Origin: Sandarakinorhabdus glacialis
Lineage (GTDB): Bacteria; Pseudomonadota; Alphaproteobacteria; Sphingomonadales; Sphingomonadaceae
Assembly (NCBI RefSeq): GCF_014643455.1
Contig: NZ_BMJM01000003.1
Coordinates: forward strand, 124,001-188,000
DNA length: 64,000 bases
Direction: 5' to 3'
Every line of letters starts with the position of its first letter. The first letter of the stretch is position 1. Positions 49,697-58,683 of the stretch are shown piece by piece. Position numbers and translations under genes: made by a program. The notes below the pieces were generated by a model that saw only the letters and a program-made list of their open reading frames with translations, did no database searches and was not told where the DNA came from.

Positions 49697-50998
49697 ATGA
49701 ATTTCGACCTGCCACCCGAACTTGTCGCCTATCTGGCTGAACTCGACGCCTTCATCGAAGCCGAGATCAAGCCGCTGGAGAACAAGGACGACAATATCCG
49801 GTTCTTCGATCACCGCCGCGAATATGAGCGCACCGACTGGGATGCGGGCGGTCTGCCCAAGCATGAATGGGAAGCGCTGCTCGGTGAGGCCCGCGCTGTA
49901 GCCGACAAGGCCGGGCACCTGCGCTTTGCCTGGCCCGAAAGCATGGGCGGCAAGGGCGGCAGCAATTTGGCGATGGCGGTCATCCGCGAGCATCTGGCGG
50001 CGCGGGGGCTCGGGCTCCACAACGATCTCCAGAACGAGCATTCGATCGTCGGCAACAACCCCTTCATCCTGTTGTTCAAGGAGTTTGCCACCCCCGAGCA
50101 ATACGCCCGCGACGGCGAGGCGGTCATGTCGGGCGCGATGCGGACGGTGTTCGGCCTGACCGAGCCCAACCATGGCTCCGACGCGACATTCATGGAGACG
50201 GTGGCGGTTCCCGAAACGCGCGACGGCGTCGAAGGCTGGCTGATCAACGGCGAGAAGATGTGGTCGACCGGGATGCACGTCGCGACCCACGCGATGGTGT
50301 TCGCGCGGACCAGCGGCAAGGACGGCGACGCCACCGGGATCACCTGCTTCATCGTGCCGGCGACGACGCCCGGCGTGGTGGTCGAGGAATATCTGTGGAC
50401 GTTCAACATGCCCACCGACCATCCGCGCGTCAGCTACACCAACGTCTGGGTGCCGCATGATGCCTTCTGGGGGCAGATCGACCGCGGGTTGGGCATCGGC
50501 CAGTCGTTCGTCCATCAGAACCGCATCCGCCAGGCGGCGTCCTCGCTCGGCGCGGCGCACTACTGTGTCGAGGAATCGGTCAAATATGCCCGCACCCGCC
50601 GGCCGTTCGGCAAGCCGTTGTCCGACAACCAGGCGATCCAGTGGCCGCTGGTCGAGCTGGCGACCCAAATCGAGATGCTGCGCCTGCTGATCCGCAAGAC
50701 GGCGTGGCAGATGGACAACATGGAGCACAAGGCGATCGAGCGCGAAATATCGGACAAGGTCTCGATGTGCAATTACTGGGCGAACCGGCTGGTTTGCGAG
50801 GCCGCCGACCGTGCCATGCAAGTCCATGGCGGCATCGGATATTCGCGCCACAAGCCGTTCGAGCATATCTATCGTCATCACCGCCGCTATCGCATTACCG
50901 AGGGCTCCGAAGAGATCCAGATGCGCAAGGTCGGCGCGTTCCTGTTCGGTTATCTCGGGCCGAAACGCGCCCAGTTCCGCGATGACGTAAAAGCGTAA
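49697..50998 (+). CDS. Acyl-CoA dehydrogenase
   Basis: A 433-residue flavoprotein of the acyl-CoA dehydrogenase family, which introduces a C2-C3 double bond into an acyl-CoA. Signatures: FGLTEPNHGSDATFMET, WSTGMHVATHAMVFART (FAD region), FGKPLSDNQAIQWPLVELATQ, MQVHGGIGYSRHKPFEHIYRHHRRYRITEGSEEIQ (read in parts). The N-terminus DLPPELVAYLAELDAFIE fits long-chain or atypical ACAD branches. It is transcribed alone. Codons here end mostly in C, unlike ftsY just upstream. Confidence 0.9.
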   Translation: MNFDLPPELVAYLAELDAFIEAEIKPLENKDDNIRFFDHRREYERTDWDAGGLPKHEWEALLGEARAVADKAGHLRFAWPESMGGKGGSNLAMAVIREHLAARGLGLHNDLQNEHSIVGNNPFILLFKEFATPEQYARDGEAVMSGAMRTVFGLTEPNHGSDATFMETVAVPETRDGVEGWLINGEKMWSTGMHVATHAMVFARTSGKDGDATGITCFIVPATTPGVVVEEYLWTFNMPTDHPRVSYTNVWVPHDAFWGQIDRGLGIGQSFVHQNRIRQAASSLGAAHYCVEESVKYARTRRPFGKPLSDNQAIQWPLVELATQIEMLRLLIRKTAWQMDNMEHKAIEREISDKVSMCNYWANRLVCEAADRAMQVHGGIGYSRHKPFEHIYRHHRRYRITEGSEEIQMRKVGAFLFGYLGPKRAQFRDDVKA

Positions 50999-51025
50999 CG
51001 TTATCGAAACCGTAACGATTATCGT
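50995..51025. promoter_or_regulatory. Candidate operator upstream of the TonB-dependent receptor
   Basis: A near-direct repeat, GTAACGTTATCG (50995-51006) and GTAACGATTATCG (51012-51024). The second copy contains the perfect palindrome ACGATTATCGT (51015-51025). It starts at the stop of the dehydrogenase gene and lies about 126 bp before the receptor ATG, a suitable place for a metal- or nutrient-sensing repressor. The assignment is inferred. Confidence 0.4.
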
Positions 51026-51150
51026 GATATAAATGCCACGCTGCAGTCAAACTTCGCCGTTTGCCCGCAGCGTCGCCGCGTTGGGGTTGCCCGTTGGCGT
51101 TGCCTCCCCTAGCCCGCTCGTTCGATAAAAAACGAACCTTGGGATGTATC

Positions 51151-53892
51151 ATGAAGACTGTGTTGCTGGCGTCTGCCTGCCTGTTTGCCGTGACTGCCGT
51201 TGCTCCTGCCTTTGCCCAGGATGCCGCCCCTCCCGCCGCTGATCCCGCCGGCGTCGCGCCATCGCTCACCGCTCCTGCCGAAGTCGCCCAGTCGCCCGTC
51301 GATGACGGCAGCGGCGAGATCATCGTCACCGCGACCCGCCGCAACACGACGCTGTCGAACGTGCCGATCGCGGTTTCCGCCGTCAGCCAGCAGTCGCTGC
51401 AGAATTCCGGCGCCAACGACATTCGCGCCCTCAACCAGCTCGCCCCGTCGCTGCTCGTCTCGTCGACCGGCAACGAAGCCAATGGCAGCGCCCGCATCCG
51501 CGGCATCGGCACCGTCGGCGACAACCCCGGCCTTGAATCCTCGGTCGCAGTGTTCATCGATGGCGTCTATCGCTCGCGTACCGGCGCCGGCCTCAACGAA
51601 CTTGGCGAAATCGACCGCATCGAAGTGCTGCGCGGCCCGCAGGGCACGCTGTTCGGGCGCAACGCCTCGGCCGGCCTGATCAACATCATCACCGCGGCGC
51701 CGTCATTCGATATCGGTGGCAACGCCGAGGCGACCTATGGCAATTACAACAACATCCGCATCGCCGGCGGCATCACCGGGCCGATCATTGCCGACAAGCT
51801 GGCGGCCCGCATCGACGGCGTCTTCAACAAGCGCGACGGTTTCTACACCGACGTCATTTCGGGCAACAAGATCAACGATCGCGATCGTTATTTCGTCCGT
51901 GGCCAGCTGCTGTTCACGCCGTCGTCCGACGTCAGCCTGCGCCTGATCGGTGACTATACCAAGCGCGACGAAAACTGCTGTGCCGCGGTCTATGTCTCGA
52001 CGCGTGAAGTCTTCGACCCGACCCCCGGCCAGCCCGGTGACATCGCCGTGTCGCCGACCAACCGTATCGTCAACATCCTGACCAGTCTCGGTAATGTCTT
52101 CCCCGGCGACCCCTACAGCCGCCGCGTCGCCGTCTCGCCGAACCGCAGTTATCGCAACACGACCACTGACTGGGGCGGCTCGGCGCAGCTCGACTGGGAC
52201 CTTGGCGCTGCCAAGCTGACCTCGATCACCGCCTATCGCGAATACAAGGCCGGCGGTGCTTCGGACATCGATTACACCAACGTCGACATCACCTATCGCG
52301 CCGATGACGGCAACAGTTATCGCCGCTTCCGCACCTTCACCCAGGAAGTCCGCCTGCAGGGCTCGGTCTTCGACGATCGCCTCGACTGGCTCGTCGGCGG
52401 CTTCTACAGCCGCGAAAAGCTGCAGCTGGTGGACAACGCCAAGTTCGGCACCCAGTACGGCGCCTTCGCCTCGTGTCGCGTCGTCGCCAACGTCAACCCG
52501 GCGGCGGCGCTCCGCAACCCGGCGGCGCCCGGCTGCCTCAGCCCGACCGGCATTGCTGCTCTCAACGGTGCGCTCGGTGCCGGCGCCGCGCCGATCATCG
52601 CCGGGCTCAACCGCCTGAGCACGCTCAACAATCTGGGCGACCAGCGCTCGGTCTATAACCAGGACAGCCAGAACTACGCCTTCTTCACCCACAACATCTT
52701 CAAGGTCACCGACCGGCTCAGCCTGACCGTCGGCGCGCGCTACACCAAGGAGCGCAAGATCTTCGACGCCGAGTTCAACAACAACAACACCGTCTGCCCG
52801 GCGCAGCAGGCCGCCCTCGGGCCATTGCTCGCCAACCCCGGCCTCGCGGCGCTGGCCGGCGGCATCATCACTTTGTCGTGCACCGGCAACAGCAGCGTCG
52901 CACTCAACGCGCTCGACCTGAACACGCGCTTTTCGGAAAGCCAGTGGACCGGCACCGGCGTCCTGTCGTGGAAGCCGATCGACGAACTGCTCCTGTATGC
53001 AAGCTATGCCAAGGGCTACAAGGCCGGCGGTTTCAACCTCGATCGTTCGGATCTCGGCAGTGCCCTGTTCCCGCGCTCGAATGCCGATGCGGCAGGCCTG
53101 CGCTTCGAGCCTGAAACCGTCGACAGCTTCGAAGTCGGCGCCAAGTTCCGCAAGGGCGGCTTCACCCTTAACGTCGCCGGTTTCCGCAGCGAGTTCCAGA
53201 GCTTCCAGCTCAACACCTTCAACGGCACCGTCTTCGTCGTGCAGAACATCAACTCCTGCTCGACAAGCCTGAACGGCGCCGACAGCGACAACAGCGCCGT
53301 CACCGGCAGCTGCTCGAGCAAGGTCCAGCCCGGCGTCATCACCCAGGGTGTCGAAATCGAAGCGACGCTGCGCCCCTCGCGCGATATCAACGTCAGCCTC
53401 GGCTATACCTATGCTCACACCAAGTACGGCAAGAACCTCGTCGGCACCACCAGCGGCCAGGCGCTCGATCCGGCCCTGTTCCTGCTGCCGGGCAACCGCA
53501 TGTCGAACGCTCCCGAGCATGTCGTGACGGCATCGGCGGCGTGGACGCCCGACATCGGCGACACCGGCCTCAGCGGGCTTGTCTATGTCGATAGCCGCCT
53601 CACGTCGGAATATAACACCGGCTCCGACCTGTTCATCGAAAAGGCACAGGAAGGCTTCGTCACCGTCAACGCGCGGATCGGCCTGCGCGGGCCGAACGAC
53701 CGCTGGGCCGTCGAGCTGTGGGGCCAGAACGTCTTCGACGTCGAATACCAGCAGGTCGCATTCAACACCCCGTTCCAGGGCGCCGGTTCGAGCCAGCAGG
53801 TCCAGAAGTTCGGCGGCGTCGGCAACCAGCTCTTCTCGAGCTTCCTCGCCGAGCCACGCACGTATGGGGTTACGGTTCGGACGCGGTTCTGA
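51151..53892 (+). CDS. TonB-dependent outer-membrane receptor
   Basis: A 913-residue receptor that takes up a nutrient with TonB energy. Signal peptide: LLASACLFAVTAVAPAFAQ. The TonB box is probably GEIIVTATRR (about 63). The plug domain (about 75-200) has VPIAVSAVSQQSL, VFIDGVYRSR and EVLRGPQGTLFGRNASAGLINI. The barrel ends in an aromatic residue (VRTRF), as needed for outer-membrane insertion. This is the sphingomonad catabolic type rather than a classical siderophore type, but the ligand cannot be read. No partner transporter or FecI/FecR genes are adjacent. Confidence 0.92.
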   Translation: MKTVLLASACLFAVTAVAPAFAQDAAPPAADPAGVAPSLTAPAEVAQSPVDDGSGEIIVTATRRNTTLSNVPIAVSAVSQQSLQNSGANDIRALNQLAPSLLVSSTGNEANGSARIRGIGTVGDNPGLESSVAVFIDGVYRSRTGAGLNELGEIDRIEVLRGPQGTLFGRNASAGLINIITAAPSFDIGGNAEATYGNYNNIRIAGGITGPIIADKLAARIDGVFNKRDGFYTDVISGNKINDRDRYFVRGQLLFTPSSDVSLRLIGDYTKRDENCCAAVYVSTREVFDPTPGQPGDIAVSPTNRIVNILTSLGNVFPGDPYSRRVAVSPNRSYRNTTTDWGGSAQLDWDLGAAKLTSITAYREYKAGGASDIDYTNVDITYRADDGNSYRRFRTFTQEVRLQGSVFDDRLDWLVGGFYSREKLQLVDNAKFGTQYGAFASCRVVANVNPAAALRNPAAPGCLSPTGIAALNGALGAGAAPIIAGLNRLSTLNNLGDQRSVYNQDSQNYAFFTHNIFKVTDRLSLTVGARYTKERKIFDAEFNNNNTVCPAQQAALGPLLANPGLAALAGGIITLSCTGNSSVALNALDLNTRFSESQWTGTGVLSWKPIDELLLYASYAKGYKAGGFNLDRSDLGSALFPRSNADAAGLRFEPETVDSFEVGAKFRKGGFTLNVAGFRSEFQSFQLNTFNGTVFVVQNINSCSTSLNGADSDNSAVTGSCSSKVQPGVITQGVEIEATLRPSRDINVSLGYTYAHTKYGKNLVGTTSGQALDPALFLLPGNRMSNAPEHVVTASAAWTPDIGDTGLSGLVYVDSRLTSEYNTGSDLFIEKAQEGFVTVNARIGLRGPNDRWAVELWGQNVFDVEYQQVAFNTPFQGAGSSQQVQKFGGVGNQLFSSFLAEPRTYGVTVRTRF

Positions 53893-54017
53893 GGGAAAGC
53901 GCGTAGTAGTCTTGCCAGCGCCGCAGTGCAGATCAGTAGATGATATGCGCTGCGGCGCTCGCGAGATTATCGGCAGCGCTCATAGCCTTGCGTTCATGAC
54001 CAGCTTTGGGGGCGTGC

Positions 54018-54296
54018 TTAAGTTCGTCGAACGGGCAACTGTGTTCGTTGACGAATAGCTTTAATCCTTATGGAAGCAGCAATTGTACGACGATTCCACA
54101 AAAACCAAGACGCTGCTGCGATCGCAACCACAGCAATTGCCACCGCAAAGGCAATCAAACCGACCCATGTCATCGAGTTATGTAAGTCGTTAAATTTAGT
54201 CATGCTCTGAAGGGCGGGCATGAGGGCGCCCATCAGCGCCCCGACAGCGAGTTGGAATATTTTCCGGGTGGGTTCTTTCTTTATCTCGCACAACAT
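54018..54296 (-). CDS. Hypothetical two-span membrane protein
   Basis: A 92-residue frame with two hydrophobic segments (about 13-31, IFQLAVGALMGALMPAL; about 43-67, MTWVGLIAFAVAIAVVAIA) and a basic C-terminal tail. ATG 54296 has an AAGAGA upstream; a TTG at 54344 could extend it. Lower GC than its neighbours suggests recent acquisition. No family is recognised. Confidence 0.45.
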   Translation of the reverse strand: MLCEIKKEPTRKIFQLAVGALMGALMPALQSMTKFNDLHNSMTWVGLIAFAVAIAVVAIAAASWFLWNRRTIAASIRIKAIRQRTQLPVRRT

Positions 54297-54344
54297 TTCG
54301 ATCTCTTGACCGGAAATGTAGTGTCTTAGATACACACTGGGCAA

Positions 54345-54817
54345 GGTGGCCGTCTCCTGCCCGGCTGACTTATCGATCAGGAAGCCCAGCGTTTATAGCG
54401 ACGGGGAAGCGTTTAGGGTTTCTGCGCTTCGATTATTCTGGATCGGGCTTCGGCCCGAAAAGATCTTTGCGAGATCTTGATTGCGCGACGGAATATAATT
54501 GGAATTTCCGCAGTATCGCCGACCCCTCAGCTTTTGGTTGCACACATTTCGCAGGCGCCGTGGCCAAGCTCATCAAGCAGAAGCTTTGCACTTTCGGCTT
54601 TCTCGTCATTTGTCAGTCGATCGTCGACAGGCAAGCCAAGATCGACCTCTCCCATTGGCTAAGCGACGGGCATCGGGCACGGCTTCAGCCGATGTCGCCG
54701 AACAAGCCTCGAGCTGTGGTCAGATCATGTTCCAAATGGGAACTTTCATCAGGCCGATACGTATAGCCAACGAGTATAGCATTTCTGGTAATACGGCAGT
54801 CGAACGAGGGATATATT
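54345..54817. other. Lower-GC intergenic stretch with a hairpin and an IS fragment
   Basis: Three overlapping frames exist here but none has a ribosome site or a recognisable product. What is visible: a stable hairpin CGGGC-TTCG-GCCCG (54444-54457) followed by AGATC-TTTGCGA-GATCT, and an IS5 transposase fragment (54644-54718). The promoter of the CBS gene must also lie here. Confidence 0.6.
54644..54718 (+). pseudogene. IS5-family transposase N-terminal remnant, copy 1
   Basis: Translates as DLSHWLSDGHRARLQPMSPN-KPRAV, matching the N-terminus of IS5-type transposases (W-L-[ST]-D-x-x-x-A-R-L-x-P). It breaks off after the PRAV. The DNA at 54661-54718 matches 55434-55491 at 53 of 58 positions, so it derives from the same element as copy 2. 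Confidence 0.75.
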
Positions 54818-55333
54818 GTGCAAAAGATTGGCGAGCGTCCGGAGTATAAATCCAAGGCCCCGGTACTGAAGTTCCCACCAGATACCATGGCCGCGCGCGC
54901 GATCGCGATTATGTCAGAGAAGAACTATGGAGCCGTAGTAATTGTTGATCAGGAGGAACGTCCGATAGGTATCGTCACAGAACGTGACTTGATGAGGCGT
55001 CTTCTTGCAAAAGGCCTTAACTCTGAAACGACTTCGCTTGGTAGTATTATGACCAGTGACCTTAAGATTGCCCACGAAGAGGACGAGGTTCTGGTCTGGG
55101 TGCGACAGATGTCCAATGAACGTTTTCGTCACGTTCCGGTGGTTAACGCGGAGGGTCGCCTTCTTAACATAATGTCGCAGGGCGACTTCGTCTCATATAC
55201 ATGGCCTGACCTATTTAATCGGGTGCGGGATCAAACCGGTCATGCCTTTAACTATCAGTTTCAACTTCCCATACTCGCGCTTGGTCTTGCAACGTACACG
55301 GTCATTGTACTCTTTGTCGCTAGATTTTCATGA
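54818..55333 (+). CDS. Tandem-CBS-domain protein with C-terminal membrane anchor
   Basis: A 171-residue protein. The first CBS module (about 18-68) has DTMAARAIAIMSEKNYGAVVIVD and IGIVTERDLMRRLL. The second (about 74-128) has SIMTSDLKIAHEEDEVLVWVRQMSN, RHVPVVNAEGRLLNIMSQGDF. CBS pairs usually bind adenine nucleotides. A single hydrophobic helix (about 148-168) closes the protein, so it is probably tethered to the inner membrane. The start is a GTG with GAGGG 7 nt upstream. AT-rich codon use and flanking IS5 remnants indicate transfer. Confidence 0.75.
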   Translation: MQKIGERPEYKSKAPVLKFPPDTMAARAIAIMSEKNYGAVVIVDQEERPIGIVTERDLMRRLLAKGLNSETTSLGSIMTSDLKIAHEEDEVLVWVRQMSNERFRHVPVVNAEGRLLNIMSQGDFVSYTWPDLFNRVRDQTGHAFNYQFQLPILALGLATYTVIVLFVARFS

Positions 55334-55413
55334 GAACAAATTGTGAGTGTTAAATAGAATTTACATCTGGGCTGAGTTATGATTCAAGTTTTCCAAGGCA
55401 TTGGGAGCATGAG

Positions 55414-56157
55414 ATGTAGGGTGAGTTTTGGTGAAGCGACGGGCAATGGGCACGGCTTCAGCCGATGTTGCCGAATAAGCCTCGAGGTGTGCCGCGTGTC
55501 GATGACCGGCGGGTGATCAGCGGCATTGTTCATGTGCTGTAACCGGACTGTCGATGGAAGGATGCGCCGGCGATCTACGGGTCACCTGAGACGCTCTGCA
55601 ATCGCAATGTGCGCTGGGCCGCAAAGGGCGTGCGGTGTTCGAGGCGCTGGCGGCCGAAGGTGGTCCGCCTCTGCGGTGCTGATCGACAGCACGCGCGTAA
55701 AGGCACACCACTCGGCGGCGGGCGGAAAAGGGGGCGCACGTCCAGGCGATCGGCGTCAGCCGGGGCGGTCGCAACACCAAGGTTTACGCCGTCACCGACC
55801 GGCAAGGCAGACCGCTCGCGTTCCTGCTGACGCCCTGACAGGCTGCAGACTGCCGCGCCGCCGAGCATCTGCTGACCACCTTGCCCCGGCGCTGCATCGT
55901 CCACGCCGACCAAGCCTATGACAGCAACCGTATCCGCGACTTGATTGATGAACAGGGAGCGGTTCCCAACATCCCGCCAGAGCTACCCCTGCTGGAAAAA
56001 CGGCTTCAACAAGGCCCTTTACAAGGGACGCAACGCCATAGAGCGCAGTATCTGCCGCCTCAAAGACTGCCGTCGCCTCGCCACCCGCTACGATAAACTT
56101 GCGGCTAACTTCCTCGGAAACATCTACCTCGCCGCCGCATTCATGTGGTGGCCATGA
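55414..56157 (+). pseudogene. Decayed IS5-family transposase, copy 2
   Basis: Reading across frames recovers most of an IS5-type DDE transposase: GEFW-SDGQWARLQPMLPNK, VPRVDDRRVISGIVHVL, CRWKDAPAIYG, VLIDSTRVKAHHSAAGGKGG (first Asp), NTKVYAVTDRQGRPLAFLLTP, HADQAYDSNRIRDLI (second Asp), KALYKGRNAIERSICRLKD (Glu) and a C-terminal MWWP. It is dead: in-frame stops at 55417, 55432, 55540 and 55836 and at least three frameshifts. Terminal inverted repeats could not be fixed. Confidence 0.88.
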
Positions 56158-56323
56158 GTCTCGGCCCTGATCTGCCAAGCTCAAACTACTCTCAACCTTG
56201 ACTCCTCCACCCCCCTCCCCTAATGCCCACCCGTCCCCGAACAGGGGGCGCGCGTCCACGGATGCACGCCGGCCGACGAGTTTTCGTCCGCCGGCGTAAT
56301 TTCGTTTGGAAGGGTTTGCAGGT

Positions 56324-57760
56324 TTGTTCGACAGTCTATCAGATCGCCTTGGCAGCGTATTCGAGAAACTCCGGGGGCGCGGTGCGCTGACGGAACTCGA
56401 CGTGCGGGCGGCGATGCGGGAGGTGCGGATCGCGCTGCTCGAAGCCGATGTCGCGCTGTCCGTCGTCAAGACCTTCATCGAACAGGTCACCGAGCGTGCC
56501 ATCGGCGCCGAAGTCGTGCGCTCGGTCACGCCGGGGCAGCAGGTCGTCAAGATCGTCAACGACGCGCTGGTCGAGCTGCTCGGCTCCGAGGCGGTCGACC
56601 TCAATATCGACGTGACCCCGCCCGCCGTCATCATGATGGTCGGCCTCCAGGGTTCGGGCAAGACGACGACGACCGCCAAGCTGGCCAAGTTCCTGACCGA
56701 AAAGCGCGGCAAGAAGATCTTGATGGCGTCGCTCGACGTCGCCCGGCCGGCGGCGCAGGAGCAGCTGCGCGTCCTCGGCGAGCAGACCGGCGTCACCACC
56801 CTGCCCGTCATCGCCGGCCAGCAGCCGGTGCAGATCGCCGAACGCGCGCGCCAGGCCGCCAAGTTGCAGGGCTTCGATGTCGTGCTGCTCGATACCGCCG
56901 GGCGGTTGAACGTCGATACCGCATTGATGGCCGAGATGGCGGCGATCGCCAGTGCCACCAGGCCCGATGAAATCCTGCTCGTCGTCGATGCGCTGACCGG
57001 CCAGGATGCCGTCAACGTCGCGACGGCGTTCAAGGCCGAAGTGCCGTTGACGGGTATCGTTTTGACCCGCATGGACGGCGATGCCCGCGGCGGCGCGGCG
57101 CTGTCGATGCGCGCCGTCACCGAGCGCCCGATCAAGTTCGCCGGCACCGGCGAAAAGCTCGACGCGCTGGAGGCGTTCGATCCACAGCGCGTCGCCGGGC
57201 GCATCCTCGGCATGGGCGACATCGTCGGGCTGGTCGAGCGCGCCGCCGCCAACATCGAGCAGGCCGACGCCGAGCGCATGGCCGCCAAGCTGGCCAAGGG
57301 CCAGTTCGACATGGAGGATCTGCGCGGGCAATTGCGCCAGATGAAGGCCATGGGCGGCCTCGGCGCGCTGGCCGGCATGATCCCCGGCATGGGCGCCGCC
57401 AAGAAAGCCATGGACAGCGGCGCCATGGACGAAAAAGTGCTCGGCCGGATGGAGGCGATCATCGGATCGATGACCCCCAAGGAACGCGCCAAGCCCGAGA
57501 TTTTGACCGCCAAGCGCAAGATTCGCATCGCCAAGGGCGCCGGGACGACCGTGCAGGAGGTCAACAAGGTCATCAAGATGCAGCTCGACATGGCGAGCGC
57601 CATGAAAAAGCTGAGGAAGATGGGCGGCATGAAGGGCATGGCCGCGATGATGGCCAAGATGGGCGGCGGCGGCGGCGCTGGCGGTTTGGGCGGCGCCCTC
57701 AGCGGCATGCTCGGCGGCCAGCAGATGCCCCCCGGTTTCGACAAATTCACCAAACGCTAG
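56324..57760 (+). CDS. ffh: Signal recognition particle protein Ffh
   Basis: The SRP54 GTPase that binds signal peptides and 4.5S RNA. The 478-residue protein begins MFDSLSDRLGSVFEKLRGRG if read from the TTG 56324, which has AAGGG 9 nt upstream and matches the usual Ffh N-terminus; an in-frame TTG at 56306 is six codons longer. G1 is VGLQGSGKTTTTAKLAKFL, then DVARPAAQEQL, DTAGRLNVDT, TRMDGDARGGAAL. The M domain is Met-rich with Gly-rich loops. First gene of the ffh-rpsP-rimM-trmD-rplS operon. Confidence 0.96.
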   Translation: MFDSLSDRLGSVFEKLRGRGALTELDVRAAMREVRIALLEADVALSVVKTFIEQVTERAIGAEVVRSVTPGQQVVKIVNDALVELLGSEAVDLNIDVTPPAVIMMVGLQGSGKTTTTAKLAKFLTEKRGKKILMASLDVARPAAQEQLRVLGEQTGVTTLPVIAGQQPVQIAERARQAAKLQGFDVVLLDTAGRLNVDTALMAEMAAIASATRPDEILLVVDALTGQDAVNVATAFKAEVPLTGIVLTRMDGDARGGAALSMRAVTERPIKFAGTGEKLDALEAFDPQRVAGRILGMGDIVGLVERAAANIEQADAERMAAKLAKGQFDMEDLRGQLRQMKAMGGLGALAGMIPGMGAAKKAMDSGAMDEKVLGRMEAIIGSMTPKERAKPEILTAKRKIRIAKGAGTTVQEVNKVIKMQLDMASAMKKLRKMGGMKGMAAMMAKMGGGGGAGGLGGALSGMLGGQQMPPGFDKFTKR

Positions 57761-57784
57761 AAATCAACCAAGGAAGACAAGACA

Positions 57785-58387
57785 ATGGCATTGGCAATTC
57801 GCCTCGCACGTGGCGGCATGAAGAAGCGCCCGTATTACCGCATCGTCGTCACGGATTCGCGCAACGCCCGCGACGGCAAGTTCCTCGAGAAGATCGGCAC
57901 GTACAACCCGCTCCTCGCCAAGGATTCGCCTGACCGCATCAAGCTCGACACGGACCGCGCCGTGCATTGGCTGAGCGTCGGCGCCCAGCCTTCGGACCGG
58001 GTCGCCCGCTTCCTCGATGCCGCCGGCGTGCGCACCCGCGCCGCTCGCAGCAACCCGAACAAGGCTCTGCCTGGCGACAAGGCCAAGGAACGCGCCCAGG
58101 TCAACGCCGACAAGGCCGAAGCCGCCGTCACTGCCGCCGCCGAAGCCGAGACTGCTACCGCACAGGCCGTGATCGACGCGCGCGAAGCCGCCGAAGCAGC
58201 AGCGGCCGCTGAAGCCGAGGCAGCCGCCGAAGCCGCTGCAGCCCCTGCGGTCGAAGAAGTTGCCGTCGAGGAAACCGCTGTCGAAGAGACTTCGGTCGAA
58301 GAGACTGCGGTTGAAGAAACGGCTGTTGAGCCGGTTGTTGCCGAAGATGCAGCGCCTGCTGCCGGTAACGACGAGAAGACCGCCTGA
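57785..58387 (+). CDS. rpsP: 30S ribosomal protein S16 with long acidic tail
   Basis: Residues 1-80 are S16 ([33 protein letters not shown]). The total is 200 residues, against about 80 for E. coli. The tail is Ala-rich helical (about 100-155) and then acidic with tandem VEET[AS] repeats (about 157-180). Extended S16 tails occur in some alphaproteobacteria. AAGGAAG precedes the ATG. The gene follows ffh by 24 bp. Confidence 0.95.
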   Translation: MALAIRLARGGMKKRPYYRIVVTDSRNARDGKFLEKIGTYNPLLAKDSPDRIKLDTDRAVHWLSVGAQPSDRVARFLDAAGVRTRAARSNPNKALPGDKAKERAQVNADKAEAAVTAAAEAETATAQAVIDAREAAEAAAAAEAEAAAEAAAAPAVEEVAVEETAVEETSVEETAVEETAVEPVVAEDAAPAAGNDEKTA

Positions 58388-58419
58388 CACCTCGGCATGT
58401 CCCTGTCGTCGCCGCGGTA

Positions 58420-58683
58420 TTGGCCGCGGTGATGGCGGGGACGGCCATGAGCGTGCTCGGCGACCCGGCGGCGGCGCTGGCCTGTGGGCTGGCCGCCGCC
58501 GGATTGTTGATGGCGCCGGTACGCGGCACGGTCGCGGTCGCATTGGTAATGGGCAGCGCCTATGCCGTGTCGGCGCGATATCACGATGGCACGCTGGGAT
58601 GGACCTCGCTGGCACTGGTGCCGATTGCGCTGCCGGCGCTGTTCATCTGCTGGCCGCGCCTGATCAAGAGTAGCCCGCGATGA
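58420..58683 (+). CDS. Small hydrophobic membrane protein between rpsP and rimM
   Basis: An 87-residue frame with about three hydrophobic helices (VLGDPAAALACGLAAAGLLMAP, VAVALVMGSAYAVS, LALVPIALPALFICW) and a basic end. The start is uncertain (TTG 58420, GTG 58429 or ATG 58432). Its TGA overlaps the rimM ATG (ATGA), which argues that it is translated as part of the operon. No family is recognised. Confidence 0.55.
   Translation: MAAVMAGTAMSVLGDPAAALACGLAAAGLLMAPVRGTVAVALVMGSAYAVSARYHDGTLGWTSLALVPIALPALFICWPRLIKSSPR

Noticed and set aside
50995-51060. A possible dif/XerCD site near the wobble-bias switch
   Set aside because: The AT-rich stretch does not match the conserved dif core arms.
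51703-53520. A 605-codon open frame opposite the TonB receptor
   Set aside because: Antisense shadow; composition is that of complemented codons and the receptor frame is certain.
54467-54849. Three overlapping short frames before the CBS gene
   Set aside because: None has a ribosome site, and the frames run through an IS5 fragment.
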